Assembly (NCBI RefSeq): GCF_042651425.1
Contig: NZ_JBHSCW010000005.1
Location: forward strand, 25,059 to 89,058
Source of the DNA: Fodinicurvata halophila
GTDB lineage: Bacteria; Pseudomonadota; Alphaproteobacteria; Kiloniellales; DSM-21159
Length of the DNA: 64,000 bases
Direction: 5' to 3'
Shown piece by piece: positions 7,836-15,986 of the stretch; position 1 is the stretch's first letter; each line of letters opens with the position of its first letter. Under the pieces are notes generated by a model. That model saw nothing but the letters and a program-made list of their open reading frames with translations, was not told the origin of the DNA and did not search any database. The position numbers and the translations under genes are program-made.

Positions 7836-9332
7836 ATGAAGGACATGGAGAACGGCAATCTCAAGCTGGGTATTGTCGGTGCCGGCGCCATGGGCGGCGG
7901 TATAGCGCAGGTGGCTGCAATGGCTGGCCTGGAGACCCTGGTCTATGATGCGCGTGCGGGTGCGGGCGAACTGGCCCGGGAGGGCATTCTCAAACGCCTG
8001 GACAAGCGGGTCTCCCAGGACAAGATGTCCCGGCCAGCGCGCGATTCAGCGGCGGACTGTCTGAAAGCGGTCGGGACACTTGCGGAACTGTCGGACTGCG
8101 ATGTGGTGGTCGAGGCCATTGTCGAGGACCTGGAAGCCAAGACGAAGCTTTTCAGCGAATTGGAAGGCCTGCTGCGTGCGGATGCAATCCTCGCCTCCAA
8201 TACCTCCTCCCTGCCGATCGGTGCCATTGCCGCTCAGCTCCGGCACAGGGACCGCATGGCCGGCCTGCATTTCTTCAATCCCGTTCCCGTCATGAAACTG
8301 GTGGAGGTCATTCGCGGGCCCGATACCCGCGACGACGTCATGGAGGCCTTGACCACGCTGGGGCGTCGCCTGGGACGGGAGCCGGTGCAGGTGAAGGACA
8401 CTCCAGGATTCCTGGTCAACTATGGCGGGCGTGCCTACAACACGGAAGGCTTGGCCGTGGTGCACGAAGGCGTGGCGACGCCGGCTCAGGTGGATGCCAT
8501 CATGCGCGACGGCTTCGGCTTCCGCATGGGCCCCTTCGAGCTTATGGATTTGACGGGAATGGATGTGAACTTCCCGGTCACGCGCTTCGTCCATGAAAGC
8601 GCGTTCGGCGACCCGCGCCTGCGCTCGACCCCCCTGCATCGCTACATGCTGGAAACCGGCCAACTGGGCCGCAAGACGGGACGCGGCTTCTACGACTACG
8701 CCGAAGGCAGCGAGACACCTTCGGCGGACGCACCGCTGAATGCCGTACCGGCCGAGGCTGTCGTGCTCTGTGACCAGGATGCGCAGTTGAAGGCTCTCGT
8801 CGAGGAGTGCGGCGGCCGCATACTGGAAAACGATGACAGCAGGGCCGCCTTGCTCGCGGCCCCGGTGGGGGAGGATGCGACGGCCTATGCCGCTCGCACC
8901 GGGTGCGACCATCGTCGGCTGATCTGTGTCGATACCGTCATGGATATCTCGCAGCGCGTAACCCTGATGACGGCGCCGGCCGCGTTGCCGGAGGCACTGG
9001 CCTCGGTTGCCGCGCTGTTCGCCCAGGCGCGCAGGGTAACCACCATTGCTGACTCCCCTGGTTTCGTGGGTCAGCGGATAGCTGCCATGGTTGCCAACCT
9101 TGGCTGCGAAATGGCGCAGACGGGACTGGCCTCCGTGGAGGACATCGATCTCGCCATGCGTCTGGGCCTCAATTATCCCAGGGGCCCGCTGGAACTGGTC
9201 GATGCCATGGGGGTTGCCGTGACTCATCGCATTCTCGTGCAGGCACAGGCCTTGACCGGGGATGACCGGTACCGCCCCAGTCAATGGCTGCGCCGGCGTG
9301 CCCAGCTCGGCCTGTCTGCAAGGGCGCTTTGA
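7836..9332 (+). CDS. 3-hydroxyacyl-CoA dehydrogenase, PaaH/PaaC-like two-domain form
   Basis: NAD-dependent oxidation of 3-hydroxyacyl-CoA to 3-oxoacyl-CoA. The protein is 498 residues. The nucleotide-binding motif GAGAMG lies at residues 15-20, followed by SNTSSLPIGAIA and HFFNPVPVMKLVEV (active-site His), a first C-terminal 3HCDH domain (about 190-290) and a second, degenerate copy near the C-terminus (about 400-490, DSPGFVGQRI ... LNYPRGPLEL). This duplicated layout is that of the phenylacetate-pathway dehydrogenase rather than 280-residue 3-hydroxybutyryl-CoA dehydrogenase. The ATG at 7836 was chosen over an in-frame ATG at 7737, which overlaps the SDR gene and encodes an Arg/Pro-rich leader unlike the family. 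Confidence 0.9.
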   Translation: MKDMENGNLKLGIVGAGAMGGGIAQVAAMAGLETLVYDARAGAGELAREGILKRLDKRVSQDKMSRPARDSAADCLKAVGTLAELSDCDVVVEAIVEDLEAKTKLFSELEGLLRADAILASNTSSLPIGAIAAQLRHRDRMAGLHFFNPVPVMKLVEVIRGPDTRDDVMEALTTLGRRLGREPVQVKDTPGFLVNYGGRAYNTEGLAVVHEGVATPAQVDAIMRDGFGFRMGPFELMDLTGMDVNFPVTRFVHESAFGDPRLRSTPLHRYMLETGQLGRKTGRGFYDYAEGSETPSADAPLNAVPAEAVVLCDQDAQLKALVEECGGRILENDDSRAALLAAPVGEDATAYAARTGCDHRRLICVDTVMDISQRVTLMTAPAALPEALASVAALFAQARRVTTIADSPGFVGQRIAAMVANLGCEMAQTGLASVEDIDLAMRLGLNYPRGPLELVDAMGVAVTHRILVQAQALTGDDRYRPSQWLRRRAQLGLSARAL

Positions 9333-9365
9333 ATATCCCCGATTGTGCCGCGGCCCCTGCGGATG

Positions 9366-9379
9366 ACCGCTGCAGCGGT
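9366..9379. repeat. 14-bp palindrome between convergent genes
   Basis: Perfect palindrome ACCGCTGCAGCGGT in the 53-bp gap between the dehydrogenase stop and the convergent IclR-gene stop. It could form a small hairpin in both transcripts, but it lacks a loop of normal size and T tracts, so a terminator role is only possible. Confidence 0.3.
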
Positions 9380-9385
9380 GGGATA

Positions 9386-10150
9386 TCAAGTCATTTCGTC
9401 GAAGGTGACGGAACCGATGGCTTCGGCGGTTTCCCGCAGGACTTCGGCCAGTGGGCCACGCATGGTCTTCTCGTTCACGCTCCCGGTGGCCACGGGGATG
9501 GTCAAGGCGGCGTAGTCGCCCTGGGCGTGGATCGGTACGGCAACTCCTCCGATGCCTTCGCGCCACCAGTTGCGCACGGTCGCCGCGCCACTGTAAATGC
9601 AGGCTGCCAGCTCCCGGTTGAAGGCTTCCGTGGAGTCGTCCCTGGCGCGTATGTCGGTGCGCACGCGACCGGCAAGGGCGCGCCGCTCCTTGTCCGGCAG
9701 GGCGGCAACCAGGGCAATGCCGGCGGCAGCTGTCGCAATACGCAGACGGCCCCCCGTTGCCAGACGGACGGCCACCATGTTGGCGCCCTGAACCACCTCC
9801 ACGAATGTAACATGCAGGCCGTCTCGAACCGCCAGTGCGGCTGTTTCGCCTGTCTGTTCGCTGATGGAGTTCAGGTAGGGGCGCGCCCGTTCCAGCAGGC
9901 TCATGCCGGCCAGTACCGGGTATCCCAGTGTGAGGTTCTTGGGAGTCAGTTCATAGGCACGCCCGGAGCGGCTGAGCCGGATATAACCCAGGGCGGTGAG
10001 GGTGTGGGTCAGGCGGCTGACTGTGGAGGGCGCGAGATCGACCATTTTGGCGATTTCGCCGTTGCCCAGTGGTTTCTGGGTCCGCGAAAGGCACTCCAGA
10101 ATGGCAAGGCCTCGGGCCAGGGCATCGACGAATTGTCTGTCCTTCTGCAC
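9386..10150 (-). CDS. IclR-family transcriptional regulator
   Basis: Ligand-responsive DNA-binding protein: N-terminal winged helix-turn-helix (QFVDALARGLAILECL ... SRLTHTLTALGYI) and C-terminal effector domain (about residues 80-250). The longest frame begins at ATG 10171, but the sequence AAGGAGAGG lies between that ATG and an in-frame GTG at 10150 with ideal 6-nt spacing; the GTG start gives a protein beginning MQKDRQFV, typical of the family, 254 residues. It is transcribed away from the acyl-CoA ligase, and the shared intergenic region holds palindromes, suggesting it controls itself, the ligase operon and, through an identical site, the TRAP genes. The effector is probably the pathway acid or a CoA intermediate. 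Confidence 0.9.
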   Translation of the reverse strand: MQKDRQFVDALARGLAILECLSRTQKPLGNGEIAKMVDLAPSTVSRLTHTLTALGYIRLSRSGRAYELTPKNLTLGYPVLAGMSLLERARPYLNSISEQTGETAALAVRDGLHVTFVEVVQGANMVAVRLATGGRLRIATAAAGIALVAALPDKERRALAGRVRTDIRARDDSTEAFNRELAACIYSGAATVRNWWREGIGGVAVPIHAQGDYAALTIPVATGSVNEKTMRGPLAEVLRETAEAIGSVTFDEMT

Positions 10151-10181
10151 ATGCCTCTCCTTAGACAGCATACGAATGTTT

Positions 10182-10223
10182 TTCCGCTATGCGGAATTGC
10201 TTTCCGCAATATTCTATTGCGAA
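10182..10223. promoter_or_regulatory. Candidate IclR operator pair in the divergent iclR/ligase region
   Basis: Site 1, 10182-10196, is the perfect repeat TTCCGC-TAT-GCGGAA. Site 2, 10202-10223, is an imperfect version in which TTCCGCAATA faces TATTGCGAA across TTC. A further perfect repeat ATTGC-GAATA-GCAAT spans 10216-10230. Site 1 has the same arms as the palindrome at 3966-3980. The position between divergent regulator and target gene is typical for IclR autoregulation. Confidence 0.6.
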
Positions 10224-10301
10224 TAGCAATCTTTCCGGGGAAAGTCGATCCCGTAATCGCTGAAAAGCGTGTAGCAAGAAACTGCAAAGGGGATGGAAAC
10301 G

Positions 10302-11831
10302 ATGCTGACCGGTGACATGCTGCGCCGATCGGCCGAGCGCTTTCCGAACAAGGCCGCCATTCTGTGGCAGGGTGAGGCGCTCAGCTATCGGGAGCTGGAC
10401 AGGGCGGCCAACCGCTTGGCCAACACCCTGATCGACCAAGGCGTGAAGAAGGGTGACAAGGTCGGCATCATCTGCCGCAACCGCACGGAATACGGTATCG
10501 TCTTCTTCGGTGTTGCGCGCTCGGGTGCCGTGCTGGTGAACGTCTCGGTGCTTTATGCGCCGGAGGAACTGACCTTCGTCCTCGACAAGGCGGATGTGAA
10601 ATTCCTCATTTACGAGGACATGTTCGCGGAAAAGGTGGATGCCGTACGCGACGCCCTGCCGAAGCTGCAACAACTGGTGCGCATCGGCGAGGGCGGAAAC
10701 GACGAAAGCTTCGCGCAGTTCAACGCGAAGGGATCCGAGGACTATCCGGACGTTGAGATCCACGAGGACGATCCCTTCTGCATGACCTATACCGGCGGCA
10801 CCACCGGTCGTCCGAAGGGCGTTCTCTGTAGCCATCGCAACCGGGCGATCACCGCGCACACGGTCATGGTCGAGGAGACCATCGACGAGCGCGACGTGGT
10901 CGGGATCGTCACGCCGCTGTTCCACGTTGCGGCACTGAATATCATGTTCCAGCCGGCCGTGCTGGCGGGTGCGACGAGCACCTTCCTCAGCAAGTGGAGT
11001 GTGCCCGATTTCGCGGCCATGGTGCGCGAGACGGGCATGACGGCGGCTTTCATGGTGCCGACTCAGGTGGCCATGGTGATGAGTGATCCGGACTTCAGGG
11101 CAGAAGACTATGCCACCTGGCGCAAGCTGTCCTTCGCCGGTGCGCCCATGCCCGACTGGGTACAGAAGGAGATGCTGGAGAAACTGCCGAAGGTGCAGAT
11201 GACCCAGATCTACGGTCAGTCCGAGATGGGGGTCCTGACCTCTCTGCGTCCCTGGTACCTGCCCGAGAAGCTCGGCTCCGTGGGGCGGCAGGCCTATAAC
11301 GTGGATGTGGCGCTGCTGGACCTGGAGGGGACTCCGGTCGGCCCCGGCGTAGTCGGCGAGATCGCCTCGCGCGGCGAGAACGTCATGCTGGAGTACTACG
11401 ACGAGCCGGAGCAGACAGAAGCCTTCTGGAAGAATGGCTGGGCCGTGACCGGCGACCTGGGGATCATGGACGAGGACGGCTTCATAACCCTGGTGGACCG
11501 CGCCAAGGACATGATCATCTCGGGCGGCGAGAACATCTATCCCAAGGAAATCGAGAACGTCCTCTATGATCACCCGGCCGTGGCCGAATGCGCCGTCTTC
11601 GGCATCCCCGACGACAAGTGGGGCGAGGTGCCCGCGGCCTATGTCACGCTGAAGGCCGAGGCCGGCATCAGCGAAGAGGATCTTGTCGCACATTGCGCGG
11701 AGCATCTTGCACGTTTCAAGCGGCCGCGGCTCGTGGAGTTCGTGGACAGCTTTCCGAAGACCCCAATCGGCAAGATTCAGAAGAACATCCTGCGCGAGAA
11801 CTACTGGAAAGACCGGGAGAAGAAGATATGA
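10302..11831 (+). CDS. AMP-dependent acyl-CoA synthetase (class I adenylate-forming ligase)
   Basis: Activates a carboxylic acid to its CoA thioester through an acyl-adenylate. The core P-loop motif YTGGTTGRPKG lies near residue 162; then YGQSE (A5), TGDLG and RAKDMIISGGENIYPKEIE (A8 hinge), and the C-terminal PIGKIQK with the catalytic Lys near 490. At 509 residues it belongs to the general fatty/aromatic acyl-CoA ligase group, not the shorter PaaK phenylacetate ligases. ATG 10302 is preferred to ATG 10293 because AAAGGGG (10286-10292) is 9 nt away from it but abuts the earlier ATG. First gene of the operon divergent from the IclR regulator; probably the committing step for the imported acid. 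Confidence 0.88.
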   Translation: MLTGDMLRRSAERFPNKAAILWQGEALSYRELDRAANRLANTLIDQGVKKGDKVGIICRNRTEYGIVFFGVARSGAVLVNVSVLYAPEELTFVLDKADVKFLIYEDMFAEKVDAVRDALPKLQQLVRIGEGGNDESFAQFNAKGSEDYPDVEIHEDDPFCMTYTGGTTGRPKGVLCSHRNRAITAHTVMVEETIDERDVVGIVTPLFHVAALNIMFQPAVLAGATSTFLSKWSVPDFAAMVRETGMTAAFMVPTQVAMVMSDPDFRAEDYATWRKLSFAGAPMPDWVQKEMLEKLPKVQMTQIYGQSEMGVLTSLRPWYLPEKLGSVGRQAYNVDVALLDLEGTPVGPGVVGEIASRGENVMLEYYDEPEQTEAFWKNGWAVTGDLGIMDEDGFITLVDRAKDMIISGGENIYPKEIENVLYDHPAVAECAVFGIPDDKWGEVPAAYVTLKAEAGISEEDLVAHCAEHLARFKRPRLVEFVDSFPKTPIGKIQKNILRENYWKDREKKI

Positions 11832-12637
11832 GCGAGCGCTACGCGAGTTACCGGAAACTCAAGTTCGACTGGCCGGGCGAGCGCATCCTGCGTGTCACCA
11901 TGGACAATCCCGGTCGTCTCAATGCCGCCGATGCGGTGATGCACGGGGAACTGGTTCAGGTCTGGCGCGACATCGACGCCGATCCCGACGTCGGGGCCGT
12001 GATGATCCGCGGAGAGGGGGATGCCTTCTCGGCCGGCGGCGACCTGGACCTGGTCGAGGAGATGACTCAGGACTTCGAGACCCTGACACGCACCTGGAAG
12101 GAAGCGCGCGACCTTGTCTACAATCTGGTGAATTGCTCGAAACCGATTGTCTCCGCGATGGAGGGGCCGGCTGTGGGGGCCGGGCTCGTGGCTGGCTTGC
12201 TGGCCGACATCTCCATCGCCTCGCGCACGGCCAAGATCATCGACGGGCACACGCGCCTGGGCGTGGCGGCTGGTGACCATGCCGCCATCGTCTGGCCGCT
12301 GCTCTGTGGACTGGCGAAATCCAAGTACTACCTGCTGCTCTGTGAGCCGGTCAGCGGCGAAGAGGCCGAGCGCATCGGGCTGGTCTCGCTCTGCACGGAG
12401 CCCGAAGAGCTGCACGACAAGGCCTTCGAGGTGGCCACGAAACTGGCCAATGGATCTCCCTCGGCCATTCGCTGGACCAAGTATGCGCTGAACAACTGGC
12501 TGCGCATGGCAGGGCCGACCTTCGATTCCTCCCTCGCCCTGGAGTTCATGGGCTTCAACGGGCCCGACGTGCAGGAGGGGTTGAACTCTCTGCGCGAGAA
12601 ACGCCGCCCGAACTTCAACAAGAAAAGCCCGCTGTAA
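11828..12637 (+). CDS. Enoyl-CoA hydratase/isomerase (crotonase) family protein lacking the usual glutamates
   Basis: Crotonase-fold protein of 269 residues. The oxyanion-hole region FSAGGDL and the helix region GPAVGAGLVAGLLADI are clear. At the two positions where hydratases carry catalytic Glu (GGGxEL and GQPE) this protein reads GAGLVAGL and IIDGHT, so neither acid is present. It may be an isomerase, hydrolase or C-C lyase variant rather than a plain hydratase. The start overlaps the ligase stop (ATGA), showing coupling; longer in-frame ATGs lie inside the ligase gene. C-terminal extension EKRRPNFNKKSPL is normal for the family. Confidence 0.85.
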   Translation: MSERYASYRKLKFDWPGERILRVTMDNPGRLNAADAVMHGELVQVWRDIDADPDVGAVMIRGEGDAFSAGGDLDLVEEMTQDFETLTRTWKEARDLVYNLVNCSKPIVSAMEGPAVGAGLVAGLLADISIASRTAKIIDGHTRLGVAAGDHAAIVWPLLCGLAKSKYYLLLCEPVSGEEAERIGLVSLCTEPEELHDKAFEVATKLANGSPSAIRWTKYALNNWLRMAGPTFDSSLALEFMGFNGPDVQEGLNSLREKRRPNFNKKSPL

Positions 12638-12650
12638 GGAAGACCACACA

Positions 12651-13856
12651 ATGAGAGATGCCTTTATCTGCGCCGGCCTGCGCACGCCCATCGGCCGATA
12701 CGGCGGCGCGCTGGCGAGCGTGCGTCCGGACGACATGGCTGCCCATGTGCTGCGCGAAACCCTGAAGAAAGCGCCTGATCTGCCCGCCGAAGCCATCGAC
12801 GAAGTGATCCTGGGGTGCGCCAACCAGGCGGGCGAGGACAATCGCAACGTGGCACGCATGGCCACCCTGTTGGCCGATCTTCCCGACAGCGTGCCCGGCA
12901 GCACGGTCAATCGCCTCTGCGGCTCCGGTATGGATGCCGTGGGCATGGCCGCCCGCGCCATCCGCACAGGAGAAGCGGAGGTGATTCTGGCCGGCGGCGT
13001 GGAATCCATGACTCGCGCGCCCTTCGTGACCGGCAAGGCCGAGACGGCCTTCTCGCGCACGGCCGAGATGTACGACACCACGATCGGCTGGCGCTTCGTG
13101 AACAGGAAGCTGAAAGCCGAGTACGGCATCGATTCCATGCCAGAGACGGCCGAGAACGTGGCCGAGGATTACGCCGTTGCGCGCGCCGACCAGGATGCCT
13201 TCGCCCTGCGCAGCCAGGAGCGCACCGCAGCGGCCCAGAAGAACGGTCGGCTTGCGAAGGAGATCTCAGCCGTCACCATTCCCCAGCGCAAGGGCGATCC
13301 GGTCATCGTGGAGCAAGATGAGCATCCCAGGCAGACCACCCTGGAGAAGCTGGCCAGCCTGCCCACACCCTTCCGGGAAAGCGGCAGTGTCACCGCAGGC
13401 AACGCCTCGGGCGTGAACGATGGCGCGGCCGCGCTTCTGGTTGCTTCGCCCGAGGCTGTCGAGCGCTATGGACTGACCCCGCTGGTGCGCGTCCGGGGGA
13501 TGGCGACGGCGGGCGTGCCGCCGCGCATCATGGGCATGGGCCCGGCCCCGGCGACACGCAAGTTGCTGGAGCGCCTGGACCTGAAGCTGTCGAACCTGGA
13601 TTTGATCGAGTTGAACGAGGCCTTTGCGGCCCAGAGCCTGGCCGTCCTGCGCGATCTCGGGTTGCCGGACGATGCCGAGCAGGTCAATCCGAATGGTGGG
13701 GCCATCGCGCTGGGCCATCCGCTGGGGATGTCCGGTGCGCGCCTTGTTCTCACGGCGGCACTGGAGCTTGAGGAACAGGATCTGGATCGCGCCCTCTGCA
13801 CGATGTGCATCGGCGTCGGCCAGGGTATCGCCATGGTGTTGGAGAGGGTTCGATGA
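12651..13856 (+). CDS. Acetyl-CoA acyltransferase, 3-oxoadipyl-CoA thiolase type (PcaF/PaaJ-like)
   Basis: Degradative thiolase releasing acetyl-CoA from a 3-oxoacyl-CoA. 401 residues, the standard length. The nucleophile is Cys90 in NRLCGSGMDA; His356 is in NGGAIALGHPLGMSGAR and the second catalytic Cys386 in CTMCIGVGQG. The internal stretch EQDEHPR and the SRTAEMYDTTIGWRFVN segment resemble PcaF/PaaJ thiolases, which cleave 3-oxoadipyl-CoA, more than PhaA or FadA. It follows the first crotonase gene by 13 bp and its stop overlaps the next gene. A dicarboxylyl-CoA substrate is therefore suggested but not proved. Confidence 0.9.
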   Translation: MRDAFICAGLRTPIGRYGGALASVRPDDMAAHVLRETLKKAPDLPAEAIDEVILGCANQAGEDNRNVARMATLLADLPDSVPGSTVNRLCGSGMDAVGMAARAIRTGEAEVILAGGVESMTRAPFVTGKAETAFSRTAEMYDTTIGWRFVNRKLKAEYGIDSMPETAENVAEDYAVARADQDAFALRSQERTAAAQKNGRLAKEISAVTIPQRKGDPVIVEQDEHPRQTTLEKLASLPTPFRESGSVTAGNASGVNDGAAALLVASPEAVERYGLTPLVRVRGMATAGVPPRIMGMGPAPATRKLLERLDLKLSNLDLIELNEAFAAQSLAVLRDLGLPDDAEQVNPNGGAIALGHPLGMSGARLVLTAALELEEQDLDRALCTMCIGVGQGIAMVLERVR

Positions 13857-14641
13857 CAGAAGCTCAGACGTCTGAAGAGGTTTTGCTGGAACGTGTCAGT
13901 CCGGCTATCGCCGTTGTCCGGTTGAACCGACCGCAGGTTCGCAATGCACTGAACCTGACCGTGCGTCAGCAGATGGCAGCCATCTTTCGAGGACTGGCGG
14001 AGGATCCGGACCTGCGGTGCGTGATCCTGACCGGCAACGAGGAAAGCTTCGCGGCCGGGGCTGACATCCAGGACATGTCGCAAATCGGTGCCATCGAGAT
14101 GTACCAACGGCACACGGAGCGGCTCTGGGGTGCCGTCGGGGACTGTCCGGTTCCGGTGATTGCTGCCGTCAACGGGTTCGCGTTGGGCGGCGGCATGGAA
14201 CTGGCCATGCATGCGGACATCATCATCGCCGGTCGGGGGGCTCGCTTCGGTCAGCCGGAGGTGAAAGTCGGCATCATGCCAGGGGCAGGCGGCACTCAGC
14301 GCCTGACCCGCGCCGTGGGCAAGTACCGCGCCATGCGCCTTTGCCTGACCGGTGAGATCATCGGGGCCGAGGAAGCCTATTCCATGGGCCTGGTGAGCAA
14401 GCTGGTCGAAGATGACCAGGTCATGTCCTCGGCCACGGAAATGGCGGAACAGCTTGCCGCACTTCCGCCCATCGCGGTGGAGCAGATCAAGGAAGTGATC
14501 CTGCACGGCGCGGATGCGTCTCTCGGCACCGCCCTGGCTCTCGAGCGCAAGGCGGTGCAGGTGCTCTTCGCCAGCCAGGACAAGCAGGAGGGCATGAACG
14601 CCTTCCTCGAAAAACGCAAGCCGACCTATAGCGGGAAGTGA
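13853..14641 (+). CDS. Enoyl-CoA hydratase (canonical crotonase)
   Basis: Adds water across 2,3-enoyl-CoA in beta-oxidation. 262 residues. Both catalytic glutamates are present, in GGGMELAMHADI and FGQPEVKVG, with the downstream GAGGTQRLTRAVG motif; the oxyanion loop is FAAGADIQDM. This makes it the true hydratase of the cluster, in contrast to the crotonase gene at 11828. ATGA overlap with the thiolase gene fixes the start at 13853 rather than the in-frame ATG at 13805 inside the thiolase. The product would be the substrate of the PaaH-like dehydrogenase. Confidence 0.92.
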   Translation: MTEAQTSEEVLLERVSPAIAVVRLNRPQVRNALNLTVRQQMAAIFRGLAEDPDLRCVILTGNEESFAAGADIQDMSQIGAIEMYQRHTERLWGAVGDCPVPVIAAVNGFALGGGMELAMHADIIIAGRGARFGQPEVKVGIMPGAGGTQRLTRAVGKYRAMRLCLTGEIIGAEEAYSMGLVSKLVEDDQVMSSATEMAEQLAALPPIAVEQIKEVILHGADASLGTALALERKAVQVLFASQDKQEGMNAFLEKRKPTYSGK

Positions 14642-14645
14642 GAGA

Positions 14646-15428
14646 ATGGCAGAGCCTGCCGCAGATTCGGCGACCGTTCTCTATGATAGGCCGGCAGAGG
14701 GTGTCACGCGAATTACGCTCAATCGTCCGAAGAAGCTGAACAGCATCACGGTGCAGTTGCGGGACGAGCTTGTTGCGGCGCTGGAGCGGGCAGGACACGA
14801 AGAGAATGTCCGCTGCATCATTCTGACGGGTGCGGGGCGTGCCTTCTGTGCAGGGCAGGATCTGGGAGAACGCAGGCCTGTCCTCGAGGGAGAAGCGGTG
14901 GATCTGGGCGAAACACTGGAAGCTGGTGTCAATCGCATCGTGCGTGGGATCCGTGATCTGCCCAAGCCGGTTGTCTGCGCTGTGAATGGTGTGGCCGCCG
15001 GAGCGGGTGCGAACATTGCCCTGGCTTGCGACATCGTCGTGGCTGCCAGGTCCGCGAGTTTCATCCAGTCTTTCATGCGCCTCGGCCTGATCCCCGACGG
15101 CGGTGGAACCTGGAGCCTGCCGCGCCTGGTCGGGTCGGCACGTGCAACGGGCATGGTGATGCTGGCCCGTCCGGTCAGCGCGGAAGACGCGGAAAGCTGG
15201 GGCCTTATCTGGCAAAAAGTCGAAGATGCACAGCTTGAATGTGTCGTCTCCGGCATAGCCGGAGAGTTGGTAACACGTTCTCCCGATGCGCTTGCCCTGG
15301 CGAAGCAGGCCTTGCATGTGTCGACAGCCAATACGCTCGACCAACAGCTCGATCTGGAACGCGACCTACAGCGTAAGGCCGGCTTCACGGAAGCCTATCG
15401 AGAGGCTCTGGCAGCCTTCTTCAAATAG
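14646..15428 (+). CDS. Crotonase-fold isomerase, PaaG-like
   Basis: 260-residue crotonase-family protein closest in motifs to PaaG, the ring-1,2-epoxyphenylacetyl-CoA isomerase, which also shifts delta3-enoyl to delta2-enoyl-CoA. Visible signatures are FCAGQDLGERR, GVAAGAGANIALACDIVVAARSAS (given in two overlapping family blocks) and GLIPDGGGTW with the isomerase Asp. The hydratase glutamates are absent, as in PaaG. Last gene of the ligase operon, 4 bp after the hydratase. No ring epoxidase (paaABCDE) or PaaZ is present here, so a double-bond isomerase role in beta-oxidation of a ring-derived or unsaturated acid is more likely. Confidence 0.85.
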   Translation: MAEPAADSATVLYDRPAEGVTRITLNRPKKLNSITVQLRDELVAALERAGHEENVRCIILTGAGRAFCAGQDLGERRPVLEGEAVDLGETLEAGVNRIVRGIRDLPKPVVCAVNGVAAGAGANIALACDIVVAARSASFIQSFMRLGLIPDGGGTWSLPRLVGSARATGMVMLARPVSAEDAESWGLIWQKVEDAQLECVVSGIAGELVTRSPDALALAKQALHVSTANTLDQQLDLERDLQRKAGFTEAYREALAAFFK

Positions 15429-15450
15429 CTTGAAACACAGTGAGTGTCTT

Positions 15451-15870
15451 TCAGCCCGTTTCGCGCACCACGTGGACGGTGCAGGCCGCATGGCGGACGA
15501 CGCGGGCGGCCGTGGAGCCGATGAGGAAGTCGCCGAAGCCCGGCTTGTGAGAGGCGATCACGATCAGGTCGGCCTTTTTCTCCTTCGCCGCGGCCAGGAT
15601 TTCCGTCGCCGCATGGCCCGTGCGGACCATGATGTTCTCGCTGAGCCCGTTCTCCTTGGCGATCTTATGCAAGTGCTTGCGCACCTCTTCATCACGTTCG
15701 TCACGAATGCTTTGCGGGACCTGGGATCTTACATAGGCGGGAATGTCCTCGATCACGTTGACCAGCAGGATTTCGGCATCCTCGCTGGAAAGCTGCCGAG
15801 CTGCCGAAACCATGGGCTGGAGTCTCTCTGTGTGACTCAGGTCCAGGGGGACGATGACGGTCTTGTACAT
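15451..15870 (-). CDS. Universal stress protein, UspA family
   Basis: Single-domain Usp of 139 residues, cytoplasmic. N-terminal MYKTVIVPLDLSHTER and the C-terminal nucleotide-binding motif DFLIGSTAARVVRHAACTVHVV (seen as G-2x-G-9x-G-S/T type pattern GSTAARVVRHA) are characteristic of ATP-binding UspA proteins. It is convergent with the catabolic operon and separated by only 22 bp from it. Its promoter must lie in the 116 bp between 15871 and 15986. Proteins of this family, often beside TRAP systems, bind ATP and modulate stress survival; the specific partner here is unknown. Confidence 0.9.
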   Translation of the reverse strand: MYKTVIVPLDLSHTERLQPMVSAARQLSSEDAEILLVNVIEDIPAYVRSQVPQSIRDERDEEVRKHLHKIAKENGLSENIMVRTGHAATEILAAAKEKKADLIVIASHKPGFGDFLIGSTAARVVRHAACTVHVVRETG

Positions 15871-15986
15871 GGGGGCTCCTTTCTGTGCTGTCCTTCGATC
15901 ACTTCTTCTTCGAAATGGGGATCAAGAGGCCAGAAAACCGGATGTATGAGATAGCGGTCGTGTCGCTGTGTCCGGAATGAGGCTCT

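Noticed and set aside
8046..9566. 506-codon minus-strand frame opposite the hydroxyacyl-CoA dehydrogenase
   Set aside because: Shadow of the dehydrogenase gene and part of the IclR gene.
10161..11705. 514-codon minus-strand frame opposite the acyl-CoA ligase
   Set aside because: Antisense of the ligase with its adenylation motifs; no domain or ribosome-binding site.
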